Assembly: GCA_900618795.1 (NCBI GenBank)
Contig: UYJD01000002.1
Coordinates: 1,274,551-1,338,550 of the forward strand
From: Cyanodermella asteris
Lineage: Eukaryota; Ascomycota; Lecanoromycetes; Ostropales; Stictidaceae
DNA length: 64,000 nt
Direction: 5' to 3'
Part shown: in pieces, positions 44,437 through 54,759 of the stretch
How the letters are laid out: each line of letters begins with the position of its first letter
Numbering within the stretch: position 1 is the stretch's first letter
Program-made: the position numbers and the translations under genes
The notes under the pieces: model-generated
What the model was told of the DNA's origin: nothing
Database searches by the model: none
What the model saw: only the letters and a program-made list of their open reading frames with translations

Positions 44437-45405
44437 CTATCCCACAACACCAGCGTCTTGCGGCGTTTCCGCCAGCTCTTTTTCCTTCCTCTTGCGTTCC
44501 CTCCTCTCCGCATTCTCCTTCATAGCCAGCTCCTTCTCCTTCATCACGACCTCCGACAACTTCTCCATCCTAATCTGTCTCTGTTTCTCCATCTCATTCA
44601 TTTCGTCCGAAACATATTGAATTCCAGTCTGCAAAGAACTCACATAGCTCACCCGAGAATCGGCTTGCGGCTTCATGTTGCAAAGTCCCAAAAGCTGCGA
44701 CTCCCACCTGTCTTCGTCGTGCGCCATATGCAGGTCTTCCTGCATCCGTCGTATCTCGTTTATGAGCCGTGCCCTCCTCTTCAGCTTGTGTCGCAGCATC
44801 CCGCTAATATACGGCGGTTGAGGCTTCGCATACCGTAGAAAGGTGAAGCCGGACGCGGAGACAAAGTCGGGGATCTTGCGTAGGCCGGTCAGTTTCTCGG
44901 CGGGCATGGGTCGGTCGTAGACGTGCCAGGCTTTGGTGGGCGCGCTGGCTTCGAGGGCGGCGCGTCGGGCGAGTTTCGCTTCGTGCTTGCGCCGCCCGGC
45001 CGAGCGGGCTTCTTGTATCTCTTCGATCTTGCGCTCCGGGTAGAGTTGGTTGACGAGCGCGATCAGCCGTGTCATTGGTAGGCTGAGGCTCGTGTTCGTG
45101 GGCCGCAGTGTTTCGAGGACTCGGGCCACTTTTTGACCGAGAACTTTGGCATCTTGAATTGATTGGCCCTGGGTATGGATATTGCTGTGGAAGCGATCTT
45201 TGATTGCTACTTGTAGGGTGTGGCGAGTTTCGTCGGGGATCAGGCTATGGCGGGTGCCTCGAAGGAGCGTTCGAAAGAGTGAGCATACTAGAGCGGAGGG
45301 TCAGTTTGTGATCAAGTTGCGTGTCTCGGATGCGTTCGAGGATGTATAGCACGCACTTGAGAATCGATGGATACCGCTCTGCTTCAAGAGCCGAAGTTTA
45401 GGCAT
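44437..45405 (-). CDS. LYR-motif family protein (DUF1763-like)
   Basis: Exon 1 (45405-45357, MPKLRLLKQSGIHRFS) joins exon 2 (45287-44437) to give 299 residues, with a 69-base intron (GTGCGT donor, CTAG acceptor). The junction creates HRFSICSLFRTLLRG, resembling the LYR/complex-1 motif with LFR in place of LYR; such proteins often help build mitochondrial complexes. A following helix pair (IQDAKVLGQKVARVLETLRP) fits the three-helix LYR fold. The rest is basic, with RRKHEAKLARRAALEA, KAWHVYDRPMP and HKLKRRARLINE, and ends in a Lys/Glu coiled coil (ERRERKRKEKELAE). Mitochondrial location and assembly function are inference. Without exon 1 the motif is incomplete. Confidence 0.72.
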
Positions 45406-46236
45406 TCACCCCAGTTGGCTGGGAGGCATCGACCATCGAGACTTCTCGAGGTGCGATGGAAGATGAATCTAAGGAACCAGAGAGCTACAAGGAAGTTTAA
45501 TGTCTGGAGGGTGTTCCTCGCCGATCAGAGCTTGGCAGAGTGCCTCCGATTTCCGAACGGCGCCAGAGGCAAGCAACACTATCACACATTACCCTCGCAG
45601 ATGTTCGCAGACGGGCTGGCGAGAGGGCGGCCTTTGCACCAGCGGCTTTGAGAATTTTGAAGAGTCCCTCTCAGTCATTAGACTACGTCAATATGCATTC
45701 CGAACGACAATCCCATTTCAAGCCGTTGAGGGCCATGAACTTCGATACTCTCAGTTTTCTATGATTGTATACCAACTTTTTAAAGCCTTGAAACCTCTTG
45801 ACTGTTATCTGACGCCCTCGGTTCTCTTCTCTGACATGGAGACCTTCCTGACCAGCACAGTCGTGTATCTCTAGAGACCCATCATCCAGAGTACCCAACA
45901 TTTGCGAACTCATCATCAAAGTCAAGCCGCCATGGCGCCTGTTCAGTGGCTCTTGTAAAATTGCCGCTACAAATTCGCTACTGTGTCAAGTATGAGGTTT
46001 GCTCCTCTCCTCTATGTGTCAATACCTGTGACCGACAGTGTCCACGCTGAGGCTGTGCAAATTGACCTGAAAGCAGGCCTGGTCTCCGGCCTGCCAGAGG
46101 CCGCTGCCCAAAGCCGCATTTGCTGCTCATGAACGTCCTCCCTCCTTCATCTTTCGACCTTGCAACACTGCTACTCATTGTTACGAGATAGTAGCGTCGG
46201 CAGCAAACACCACCATTGAGATCGACCACGCCTGCA
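45406..46236. other. Divergent intergenic region beside the P450 pseudogene
   Basis: No supported gene; the frames near 45500-45870 lack motifs. It marks the left edge of the accessory-looking interval ending at the tRNA-Leu gene. Confidence 0.5.
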
Positions 46237-47999
46237 ATGGCCCTTACCGTCCAAGCCATCTTGCTTTGTGCAGCCACGGCTGTACTTGCAGTGAGCTGGG
46301 CATGGCGAAAGGTGCACAATGCGAGGTCCAAGACCGCAGCTTTAATTGAACAAGGACTGGTATGCGCGCAGCTGGTTATTTTGACCGAGACATGCTAAGC
46401 AAATTCAGCCTGTCGCGCCGGGATGGAGTTGGCTGACCGGCAACCTTCTGCTGATCAACAAGATGCACGAGTTCATCCCCGTCAAAGCCACGAAAGTCAC
46501 CTTGTTCGGCGAGATAGTCTCACGCTTCCCCGAGACCGGATGTTGTTATATCGATCTCTGGCCTATCGGACGTCCGTTTATGCTTGTCATGTCACCAACA
46601 CTCGCGGCACAGGCGACCCAGGAGATCCAAGACATCGCAGAGAGTCGTCCTGCAGAGCTCAAAGACTTCTTCCAGCCCCTATGCGGAGGTTTGAACCTAT
46701 TTGACCTCCCTGCTGCCCAATGGAAGCCATGGCGGACGATCTTCAATAAAGGATTCGGGCCGGATACGATCTCGATCCTGATCCCCGAGATGATAGCTCA
46801 GAGCGTCAAGTATCGCAACATTCTCCTGGATCATGCACGGCGAGACGATTTGTTTTAGCTGGATCGAGTCACATTACGCTTCGCCATGGACTTCATTGGC
46901 CGTGAAGCCTTGTGAGTAGTTCTCCCTGACCGGCGTCTCCTATTCTGACAGTCCCAGGAACGCACCGATGACGACCTAAGACGGGTATGACGAGCTTGGC
47001 GATAGCATGTTGTCGCAAGTGCGATGGATGCCTGTCATTCAAGGCCCCAATCCCTTCGAAAACGTCAATATCCCACGTCTCATCATGAACTGGTGGAATG
47101 GCCGCAAGATGGATCACTACATTGGTGGTCACCTCGATAAGAGATACAAGGAGCTTGTTGAGTCCGACCTTCGCGCAACATCGAAGTCCATCCTCGACCT
47201 GGTCCTCAAGGCGTACCTTATGAACTCCAAGGCCAAAGGTCAGCTCGGGGGCATATCAACCAATATGGACCCGGAATTCCGCACATTTGCTATACGTCAA
47301 ATTCGACTGTTTTTATTCACGGGCCATGACTCGGTGAGCAGCACCATCTGCTACGCGATGCACCTGCTCTCAACCAACCCGGCATGCCTGTAAGAAGTGC
47401 GCAACGAGCATGATTCGGTCTTTGGCAGAGGCAACCTTTCGAAATTACCAGAAACGATGGCCGCCGATCCTGCGCTCTTGAACCGTCTTCCATACACAAC
47501 GGCCGTGCTGAAAGAAACTCTCCGCATATTCCCACCAGCATCTGGCATTCGCAATGGTGCGCCAAACAAATTCCTGGTCGGCGAAGACGGCACCAGATAT
47601 CCCACGGAAGGTTACATGATCTGGATCCTGCACGTTGCAATGCACGGGTCGCCCGTATACTGGCCGCAGCCCGAAGCATTCCTACCTCAGCGCTGGCTAG
47701 TCGAACCTGGCGACCCCCTGTACCCGCCCAAGAATGGCTGGCGACCTTTCGAACGGGGCCCACGGGATTGTATCGGACAGAGTTTAGCTATGGCAGAGCT
47801 CAAGATTGTGCTGGTCATATTGTGTCGGACCTTTGACTTTACGCCCGGGTATGCTGAATGGGACAGGAAGCATGGTACCACAGGTTTGCAAGAATATCGA
47901 GGTGAGAGAGCCTATCAGATTGCGGAGGGTTCGGCGCATCCTGCGGAGCATTATCCTTGCCGGGTTTCACTGACTGCGGAGGCGCGGAAGCACTTGTAG
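46237..47999 (+). pseudogene. Cytochrome P450 pseudogene
   Basis: A nearly full-length microsomal P450 reading. It starts MALTVQAILLCAATAVL, a membrane anchor, at 46237, with an intron near 46360-46408 and probably one near 46912-46958. Recognisable landmarks are the I-helix FTGHDSVSST, the ExxR motif in KETLRIFPPA, and the heme loop PFERGPRDCIG, all intact. The frame is broken by about three in-frame stops, each of the TAA/TAG kind that a CpA-to-TpA transition at a glutamine codon would make; the surrounding protein is otherwise well kept, so decay looks recent. The family is uncertain and no partner genes of a biosynthetic cluster are adjacent. A sequencing fault at all stops is unlikely but not excluded. 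Confidence 0.85.
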
Positions 48000-48421
48000 G
48001 CACTGTTCAGCTCAAGTTCTTTGTCTTTTACGCTTGAGGAGCAAAACGCCCGTATGGAGTATCTCTAAGAGCTGCTTGGAGATTGAAGTAACTTGACAGC
48101 ACGAACATGGTCTATTCTCATGCAATTGTATCGGGCACATGAAATATATTAGGATTGGAGAAAGTGCTCGATTCGGCTGTACCTCATTCAAATAGATATG
48201 TGCTTCGCCAAAATTAACGAAAATAGACTCGCCCTTTTGAGTCTTGAATGTCCAACGGTGGCCCCCGCCGCCAAGACCCCGAGCTGAGTACTGCTTTACT
48301 AGCTTAGCGACAGTCTTGTAGGTTTTAGGCGTCTGTGTATATCATGGCAAAAAGGTGGAGCAGTCGTCACCTATCGGCAAGACGACTATTCGGTCCAATT
48401 AACCGCCAAAACTTAAAAGTT
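48000..48421. other. Intergenic between P450 pseudogene and tRNA-Leu
   Basis: No gene seen. A TTTT run on the minus strand just past the tRNA 3' end (about 48413-48420) could be its Pol III terminator. Confidence 0.6.
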
Positions 48422-48511
48422 TGAAGTCTGTGGGATTCGAACCCACGAACACGAAGAACTGGTGATTAGAGAAGCCTAAAACCAGCGCCATAACCACTCG
48501 GCCAAGACTCC
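48422..48511 (-). tRNA. tRNA-Leu (UAG) with short intron
   Basis: On the minus strand the acceptor stem GGAGTCT pairs with AGACTTC (one G-U pair). The anticodon stem CTGGT/ACCAG encloses anticodon TAG (48476-48478) plus an extra ten or so bases, CTTCTCTAAT, after position 37. This is the usual place for a nuclear tRNA intron. A long variable arm fits the class-II leucine tRNA, and the T arm is GTGGG-TTCGAAT-CCCAC. Confidence 0.9.
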
Positions 48512-49196
48512 TTTGAGCTTCATAGCACGATTTTTGGCGGCTTACGACTGAATATATACGCATTGTTCATGACCATGAGCACCTGGGCCACCACGATGAA
48601 TACACGCCCAAAGTCGACGCACTCATTGGGACCGCGGCAGGCACGTATATAAATGTGGCTCACTCCAACAAGAATGCAAATCAATCAAAGGACGTTGCAT
48701 GTCGTATGACAAGCAACGATGCGAAGCCGCAGCTGGGTTCCGTGTAGTGGTTGGCGTTTTCGAAAGCCAGCGGTCGGAATGGAGCAGGAGGCGATGCGTG
48801 TTTGGCATGCGGAGTCGTGACTGACATGCGATGAGCCCCTCTTTCCAACTTATGCACCTTGACTCCTCAGCACGCAGCTTGTTGCTTACCATACCCTGTC
48901 AGACAGCTATAGCTCTGCTTAGAAGCCTAATCTCCATCTCCTGATAGCATCTTCCTCGCTTCCCTTTATCTCACCACATCTCAGCACCTTGTCCTGTGAC
49001 GGTCGCTTCTTTGTCTCGTCTTCTACCCCTCTGTCGTATGCTTCCCTAATCCGATCAGATCGCGATAACCCACGGACGCCACTCCGCACCTCTGATTGCC
49101 CCATCTCTAACTATACCATCATTCCCTCTGGCGCTGTCGTACTTCTTCTCGGCCTCAGAGGCCGTGTCTTTTCTGAGCCGACAGCTTCCCTCAGTC
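48512..49196. other. Intergenic, Yippee gene upstream region
   Basis: Contains a pyrimidine-rich leader (about 48930-49150) before the Yippee gene ATG. No gene seen. Confidence 0.6.
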
Positions 49197-49919
49197 ATGC
49201 CCTTCCCAACCTATATATTGCCGTCCTTGCCGTTCCGCCGGAAGAGCTCCACATCGTCCGCCTCTTCATCATCTTCTACTTCTCCTACTTCACCTAACCA
49301 ACATTCCGAGCCTACTAACCCGAACGCGGAACGAGATGCTCTCGGTGCGCCTCTGTCGTATATACGGTGCGCTCGATGCGCCGTAGAGCTATGTTTCACA
49401 GATCAGATCGTCTCTCGCGGATTCACTGGACGCTTCGGCCGTGCATATCTCGTTGCACCACTAGACAGTGAATCCGTCCATTCGAAGTCTCGCAACCCCA
49501 TCCCGACTCTACCGAACACTCACACTCTCAAAGCCGTTCCGCGACAGCTCGTCACCGGCGCCCATACAGTCAGCGACGTGATATGCGCCAGTTGCGGCGT
49601 CGGACTTGGCTGGAAATACGTCAACGCAGACGAGGAGAGTCAGCGGTACAAGATCGGCAAGTTCATACTGGAAACTAAGAGGGTATCGACCGCCAATCGA
49701 TGGGAGCCCGACGCGGAAGACGACGGCGAGGAAGGCGACTGGGGCGGCGTTGTGGCCGACGCGAGGATCGACCAGATCATGAGACTGTCGATTGTGGACG
49801 GACAGGAAGTCGAGTTTGACAGCCAGGATGAAGACGAATGTGAAGATCTGTTTCTCGGCCAGTGGACGCCCGAATCGGCGGCAAAGAAGCGGAAGTTCAA
49901 GCGCTTCGTCAAGAGCTAG
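49197..49919 (+). CDS. Yippee-family zinc-binding protein
   Basis: Single exon, 240 residues from the ATG at 49197 (MPFPTYILPSLPFRRK); frames further upstream begin only with GTG. After a Ser-rich N-terminus of about 60 residues comes the Yippee fold: IRCARC, a strand with DQIVSRGFTGRFGRAYLV, RQLVTGAHTVSDVICASCG, and LGWKYVNADEESQRYKIGKF. The two CxxC pairs are the expected zinc ligands. The C-terminal 70 residues are acidic (DAEDDGEEGDWGG) and end with a basic KKRKFKRFVKS, possibly a nuclear signal. The family is ancient and poorly understood; yeast Moh1 is a relative linked to stationary-phase survival and GID function. Its role here is not assignable. Confidence 0.88.
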   Translation: MPFPTYILPSLPFRRKSSTSSASSSSSTSPTSPNQHSEPTNPNAERDALGAPLSYIRCARCAVELCFTDQIVSRGFTGRFGRAYLVAPLDSESVHSKSRNPIPTLPNTHTLKAVPRQLVTGAHTVSDVICASCGVGLGWKYVNADEESQRYKIGKFILETKRVSTANRWEPDAEDDGEEGDWGGVVADARIDQIMRLSIVDGQEVEFDSQDEDECEDLFLGQWTPESAAKKRKFKRFVKS

Positions 49920-50738
49920 GGGCCTGCATCGATTTTGATTGCGACCGCCTGCTCCATTACCTTGAGCCACTGGCATTTTGGGATTACGTTCTCGTTCTTG
50001 CATGCGGGAATGGCGTTGGCGCAGTTGCTGGCTGCTTATGCAGGATACCGGGCTTGTGGGATGTGGGGATGCTCAGGATGATGGCATTTGGGATTTATGA
50101 TTGGCATGCGTTTACGGCAGAGATACCCTTACGAACCCTACTCTAATGATCGTCAAATATGTGCAGACGGATTACTCTCACTAGAAATCTCAGTGGCGCA
50201 TGGATTGGACTCGCGTGACAGATCGTAGAATGAAATACTTTGGAGCTGGTGTATCTTGTGCGTACCACTGGCGACACTGAGCTCTCGAACATCTTAGGAT
50301 TGTCCAACTATACAACTGCCGAGCAAGTATAACGTCGATGATGCAACTAAAGACTGTGCTGAGGAAACGGCACATCCACTCAACCAAGCCTGTTGATCCT
50401 TCATCCAAGTCAGTGACGCGGGCGGCTTTCTTTCGCCAAGCAGTGCCCGCTGCGGAACGGCCAGCAACCGTCAACATGTCAAACCAGCCCGCTGTGGAGC
50501 TCTCAGCCCATCTTCCGGATCGATTCCACTCCTGATCCGACGGGCTCCCCTGGCAATTGAACATGCTGTACATGTTACTGCTCATCTCGCACCTCGGCTC
50601 ACCACTCTACTGTGTCCTGGCAAGGTGACGGCATCGCTGTGGCCGCCTGGCGGACGTTCGACTGCCCGCCACCGAGATTATACCACTTGGACAATTGCGG
50701 GCCCTGCCTCTGACGAGTCGAGGGAATAGCTGCACAAG
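49920..50738. other. Intergenic, Rab-GAP upstream region
   Basis: Between two plus-strand genes. A minus-strand frame of 131 codons (50190-50585) shows no motif. Nothing else seen. Confidence 0.6.
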
Positions 50739-52686
50739 ATGGCGTCGAAGCAGTCGCAGGTAAGGGAGATACAGTCTTCACTACGACTGAGCTAACTTGT
50801 GGACAGGAGATGACGCAGGTCGGTTCGTACTCCTCTGCGCCACATGCGCAAAGTCACGCCGTATAAGAGCATGGCAATAGGTTGGACAACGTACTGATAT
50901 TCAACTCGATTCAGGTTCAGATTCTTCACCCTTCTGGAAGTCACGGCCCTCGACATCTCGAACACACTCTACGCGCTCGAGCACCGGCAATGGTGGCGGG
51001 AACTCACTCGTCGTGGGCGCAGCCTATTCACACGCCGACATGCTCAAATTCGACGATCTGGCGTTGACGCCCTCGCGATCACGAACGCCCCAAGCTGGAA
51101 TACGGTCAAAGGAGAGCTCGCGGGCGGCCGCGTTGAAGGATTTATCCTCACGGAACGGGTCTTCGAACAGCTTGCGCCGAACGACGACGAACGAGGATAC
51201 CGCGAGTTCACCCACCTGGGTAGCCGAAGAGGACGAGGATCTGGGCCGCAACGTCAATAGCTTTGACTGGGGCGCAGATGAGGAGGACGAGTTTGGTCTT
51301 CCCAGCTTGACAGCCGGAAGATGGTCGAAAAAGTCGCCTTCGGGGCGGGGAACACGAATCCAGCCACCATCGGCGTTCGGGTATTTTCCCGCAGCATCAA
51401 AGTCTGGTCTGCATACTATCTCTGGCAGCGTTGACATCGGCGACGAAAGAGGAGGGCCGCAATACCCTGCGGTGGGGAAGAAGATTGGGGAGAAGATTCT
51501 ACGTCCACAATACAAGGAAGTCTTGCGAGATCCGGCGAATTCGCTACACTTGATCGACCATCCGCCGCTGGCGACCAGTGCAACGGCAAAAGAGAAAGAA
51601 GCTCACTCGACCCGGCAAACACGAGTCGATAAGTTTAAAAGAATACTACAGGCAAGTACTGTGAATCTGACCGAGCTGCGGAGCGCAGCATGGTCCGGGA
51701 TCCCCCATGAAGTGCGGAGTATGGCATGGATGGTATTGCTGGGCTATCTTCCAGCGAGTTCCGAACGAAGAGTGACGACCCTGGAGAAAAAGAGAAAAGA
51801 ATATCTCGAAGGTATCAAGCAGGTTTTCAGGGAGCCTACTGAACGACCAGGAAGCGCCAAAACACCATCCCACGGTCGGAGTTTTTCCGCCGTGGCAGCA
51901 GGGCGCCCGAGAGGGCTGGATGAGACTGTTTGGCATCAAATCTCTATTGACGTCCCTCGTACTTCACCTCATCTCCCACTTTACGGCTTCGAGACGACAC
52001 AGCGATCACTGGAGCGAATACTCTACCTATGGGCAATGTGGCACCCTGCTAGTGGCTACGTGCAAGGTATCAACGACCTGGTCACCCCCTTTTGGCAGGT
52101 ATTCCTGGGTAGCTACATTACAGATTATAACATCGAAGCTGGAATGGACCCTGGCCAGTTGCCACGTGCCGTTTTGGATGCGGTCGAAGCTGACGCTTAC
52201 TGGTGTTTGACCAAGTTGCTGGACGGCATTCAAGACAACTATATCCATGCGCAACCAGGGATAGTTCGTCAAGTCAATGAGCTGCAAGACTTGATTGCAC
52301 GCATCGACCTACCTCTATCCGAACATTTCTCCCGCGAGGGCGTCGAGTTCATGCAGTTTTCCTTTCGCTGGATGAATTGTCTGCTAATGCGAGAAGTCAA
52401 TGTGAAATGTACCATCCGGATGTGGGACACGTACATGGCGGAAGAAGATGGCTTTAGCAAGTTTCACTTGTACGTGTGCGCCGCCTTCCTCGTGAAGTGG
52501 TCGGCGTCGCTAGCAAGGATGGATTTCCAGGAGATCATCACCTTTCTGCAGGCGACTCCGACGAAAGAGTGGGATGAGAAGGATATTGAGTTGCTACTCA
52601 GTGAAGCCTTCATCTGGCAACAATTGTTCAGGGGGAGTGCGGCGCATTTGAAGAACACAAAAGCTGATGATAAGCCGAGTTATTGA
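50739..52686 (+). CDS. GYP1: TBC-domain Rab GTPase-activating protein, Gyp1 type
   Basis: Golgi-type Rab GAP by resemblance to Gyp1/TBC1D22. The main exon is 50915-52686. A 21-base first exon (50739-50759, MASKQSQ with GTAAGG donor) and a mini-exon beginning at 50807 (EMTQ) fit before it; 50807-50822 keeps frame but has a weak donor, so that end is uncertain. The model gives about 602 residues. The TBC domain starts at WSGIPHEVRSMAWMVLLGYLP. It has the arginine finger in IDVPRTSPHLPLYG and the glutamine finger in YVQGINDLVTPFW, so catalysis should be intact. Late TBC motifs are FRWMNCLLMREV and MWDTYMAEEDGFSKFH. The N-terminal 200 residues are Ser-rich with an acidic patch. Confidence 0.9.
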
Positions 52687-53636
52687 AGCATAGCACGATT
52701 GGCAAGCCCTGAACTCGACGTTCGGTGGTCTCCTTTATGATCTGCAGTCGATCCTGCAGCTTTTCGGGACATTCTTTGCACGATTTTATGCGAACATCCG
52801 ATCAACGGTTTTATGGAGCTCAGAATGCATCTTCGCATAATTTGCGTATCTGAGCTGCGATTTTCGGCGGCATGAAGCTTGGCAGCTTCGTGCCTTCTGC
52901 GCTGTTCCCGCATCCGCGACTTGTGTGACATAGTTTTAAATATGAGCGATGAATCACACTGACATATATAGCTTGTTGCCCTGTGATTCGTGTCGTCGAC
53001 TCCTAACTCGATCCATGTCATTGAATAGAGCCAGAGTTTACCAATAAGGTTGCCAGCACCGTTGTAACAACACTATTGTGTGTTTTTGTTTGTCACGGAA
53101 CGTTATCGTGATCCGAAAGCATTGAAGCGCCGGCAGTATCCTGACGCGTAGCGATCCAACGAAAGACAACATGAGCACGAGTGACAGAAAGTGAGCCAGA
53201 TAGATTGTTGGGCAATTCTTGAGATGAACTTGGACGTTGTCATGACGACAGATATTCCGTGCTGCATCGGTGTGAATGATCTTAATGTTTCTGTTTCATT
53301 CTATCTGCGCAGTCATATCTACCTCCCTTTCACGCGTGATTAAAGCGAAGTTTGGGGACAAGTACAATGCCATTCTAGACGAGAAAGGGACCTGATTGAC
53401 AATTCCTTCTTTTTTGACATTCGCCGAGTATTTGATTCTCTTACTGTTCTCGACGTTCCGTTTTGCCAGCCAGCCAACCACTCATTGACCCTTTCGCTGT
53501 ATGCCATTCGTCCATCGCGATTCTGCGTTGGATGACACGCGAACACCGGTCTTCTTCCACCAAACAATCGGAACAACTTTCTCTTGTCTCTACAGACAAA
53601 CTTCAAACATTTCTTGAAACCAGAAATACAACCATC
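52687..53636. other. Intergenic, no confident gene
   Basis: Between the Rab GAP and the dehydrogenase, both plus strand. A minus-strand frame (53021-52680) contains a basic helix-like MSHKSRMREQRRRHEA but no supporting signal; I treat it as chance. Confidence 0.5.
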
Positions 53637-54446
53637 ATGTCATTCTCCGGAACCGCCGTCGTGGTTGGCGCCAGCTCTGGCATCGGCAAGGCCACCGCAA
53701 AGCTCCTCGCCAAGCGTGGCTGCACTCGCATCACGATTGGCGATATCGCAATTCACGCTCTTTCCGAGACCGGGGACGAGATTCTCGCAATCAATCCGGA
53801 TGCCACGGTTCTGCATCTGCCTTGCGATGTCGCCTCGGAGGAATCTGTCGACGCCTTTATCCAAGCCGCAGTCGACAAGTTCGGCCGCATCGACTACGCG
53901 GTGAACTGTGCTGGAATCCTGATCCCAGGAGGTTCGGTTGACATCGGCCCCGCGGATTTCGATCACATCATGGCCATCAACGCGCGAGGAGCCTGGCTGT
54001 GCCAACGCGCCCAGATCAAGCAGATGCTAAAGCAGGAGCCGGTCGTCAATGACGATGGCAAGGCCGATGGCGGCCCGTCAATTCCAGTTCGTGGAGCCAT
54101 TGTAAACGTCTCGTCGATGGCCGCCTTGCGTACGTACTCCTGTCTTCCTGGATACTGCGCCTGGAAAGCTGCGATTCTCGGATTCACCAAGGCGGATGGA
54201 ATGCAGTACGCCAAGGATCAAATTCGCGTCAATTCAGTGTGCCCTGGGCCAATAGACACGGCAATCATGGACCTCATGGGTGGGGTCGACTCGGAGCCTA
54301 TCAAGGAGGCATTAAAGGAGGTTGGCATGGGCCGTGCTGGAAAAGCTGGGGAGGTTGCGGAGACTCTGCTCTGGCTGGTCTCGGGCCGTGCCAGCTTTGT
54401 GACTGCAACTCATTTGGCGGTCAACGGTGGCATGATTGGTGCTTAA
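53637..54446 (+). CDS. Short-chain dehydrogenase/reductase
   Basis: NAD(P)-dependent oxidoreductase of the classical SDR family. Single exon, 269 residues from MSFSGTAVVVGASSGIG; the frame extends upstream but the Rossmann strand begins right after this ATG. Motifs are the glycine-rich GASSGIGKAT, CDVASEESV (cofactor binding), NCAGI, catalytic Ser in NVSSMAAL, and the YCAWK catalytic Tyr/Lys pair. The C-terminus VNSVCPGPIDT and FVTATHLAVNGGMIGA is typical of 3-oxoacyl-reductase-like members. An acidic residue in the second strand (ITIGDI) favours NAD over NADP. Substrate cannot be told. It converges with the hydrolase-like gene. Confidence 0.92.
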   Translation: MSFSGTAVVVGASSGIGKATAKLLAKRGCTRITIGDIAIHALSETGDEILAINPDATVLHLPCDVASEESVDAFIQAAVDKFGRIDYAVNCAGILIPGGSVDIGPADFDHIMAINARGAWLCQRAQIKQMLKQEPVVNDDGKADGGPSIPVRGAIVNVSSMAALRTYSCLPGYCAWKAAILGFTKADGMQYAKDQIRVNSVCPGPIDTAIMDLMGGVDSEPIKEALKEVGMGRAGKAGEVAETLLWLVSGRASFVTATHLAVNGGMIGA

Positions 54447-54759
54447 ACAAGGGCCTTGTTCTTGGAATCTTGGGGCACACATCAATGCTGTCTGTTCGAT
54501 TAAGGAGAAGCATTCGCACGTTCTCGTTGGAGTTTCGCGACGTTTGGAAAGGTCCTGGGCATAATCGGGCGGCCAGGTGTCACGACTTTGCAGAGTCGCG
54601 TTGGTGTTGCATGGGATCTCGCTAGGGCTGGCTTGTCAGCTCTGATCGGTGACTTCTCGAGCATTTCTGCGACATGCCGCGTCAATCGGTTGACAGGAGT
54701 CGAACACTTGATGATTAGAGCGATACCCAAATACGGTAGAACGATGGCAGGACAGCCTT
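54447..54759. other. Short convergent intergenic region
   Basis: 3' flanks of the dehydrogenase and the hydrolase-like gene; nothing else seen. Confidence 0.6.

Noticed and set aside
46237-49196. Remnant biosynthetic gene cluster around the P450
   Set aside because: No synthase, transferase, transporter or regulator next to it; only a single P450 pseudogene and a tRNA.
52680-53021. Possible small basic protein MSHKSRMREQRRRHEA on the minus strand
   Set aside because: Helix-like start only; no further domain or splice support, and it lies in a 3' flank.
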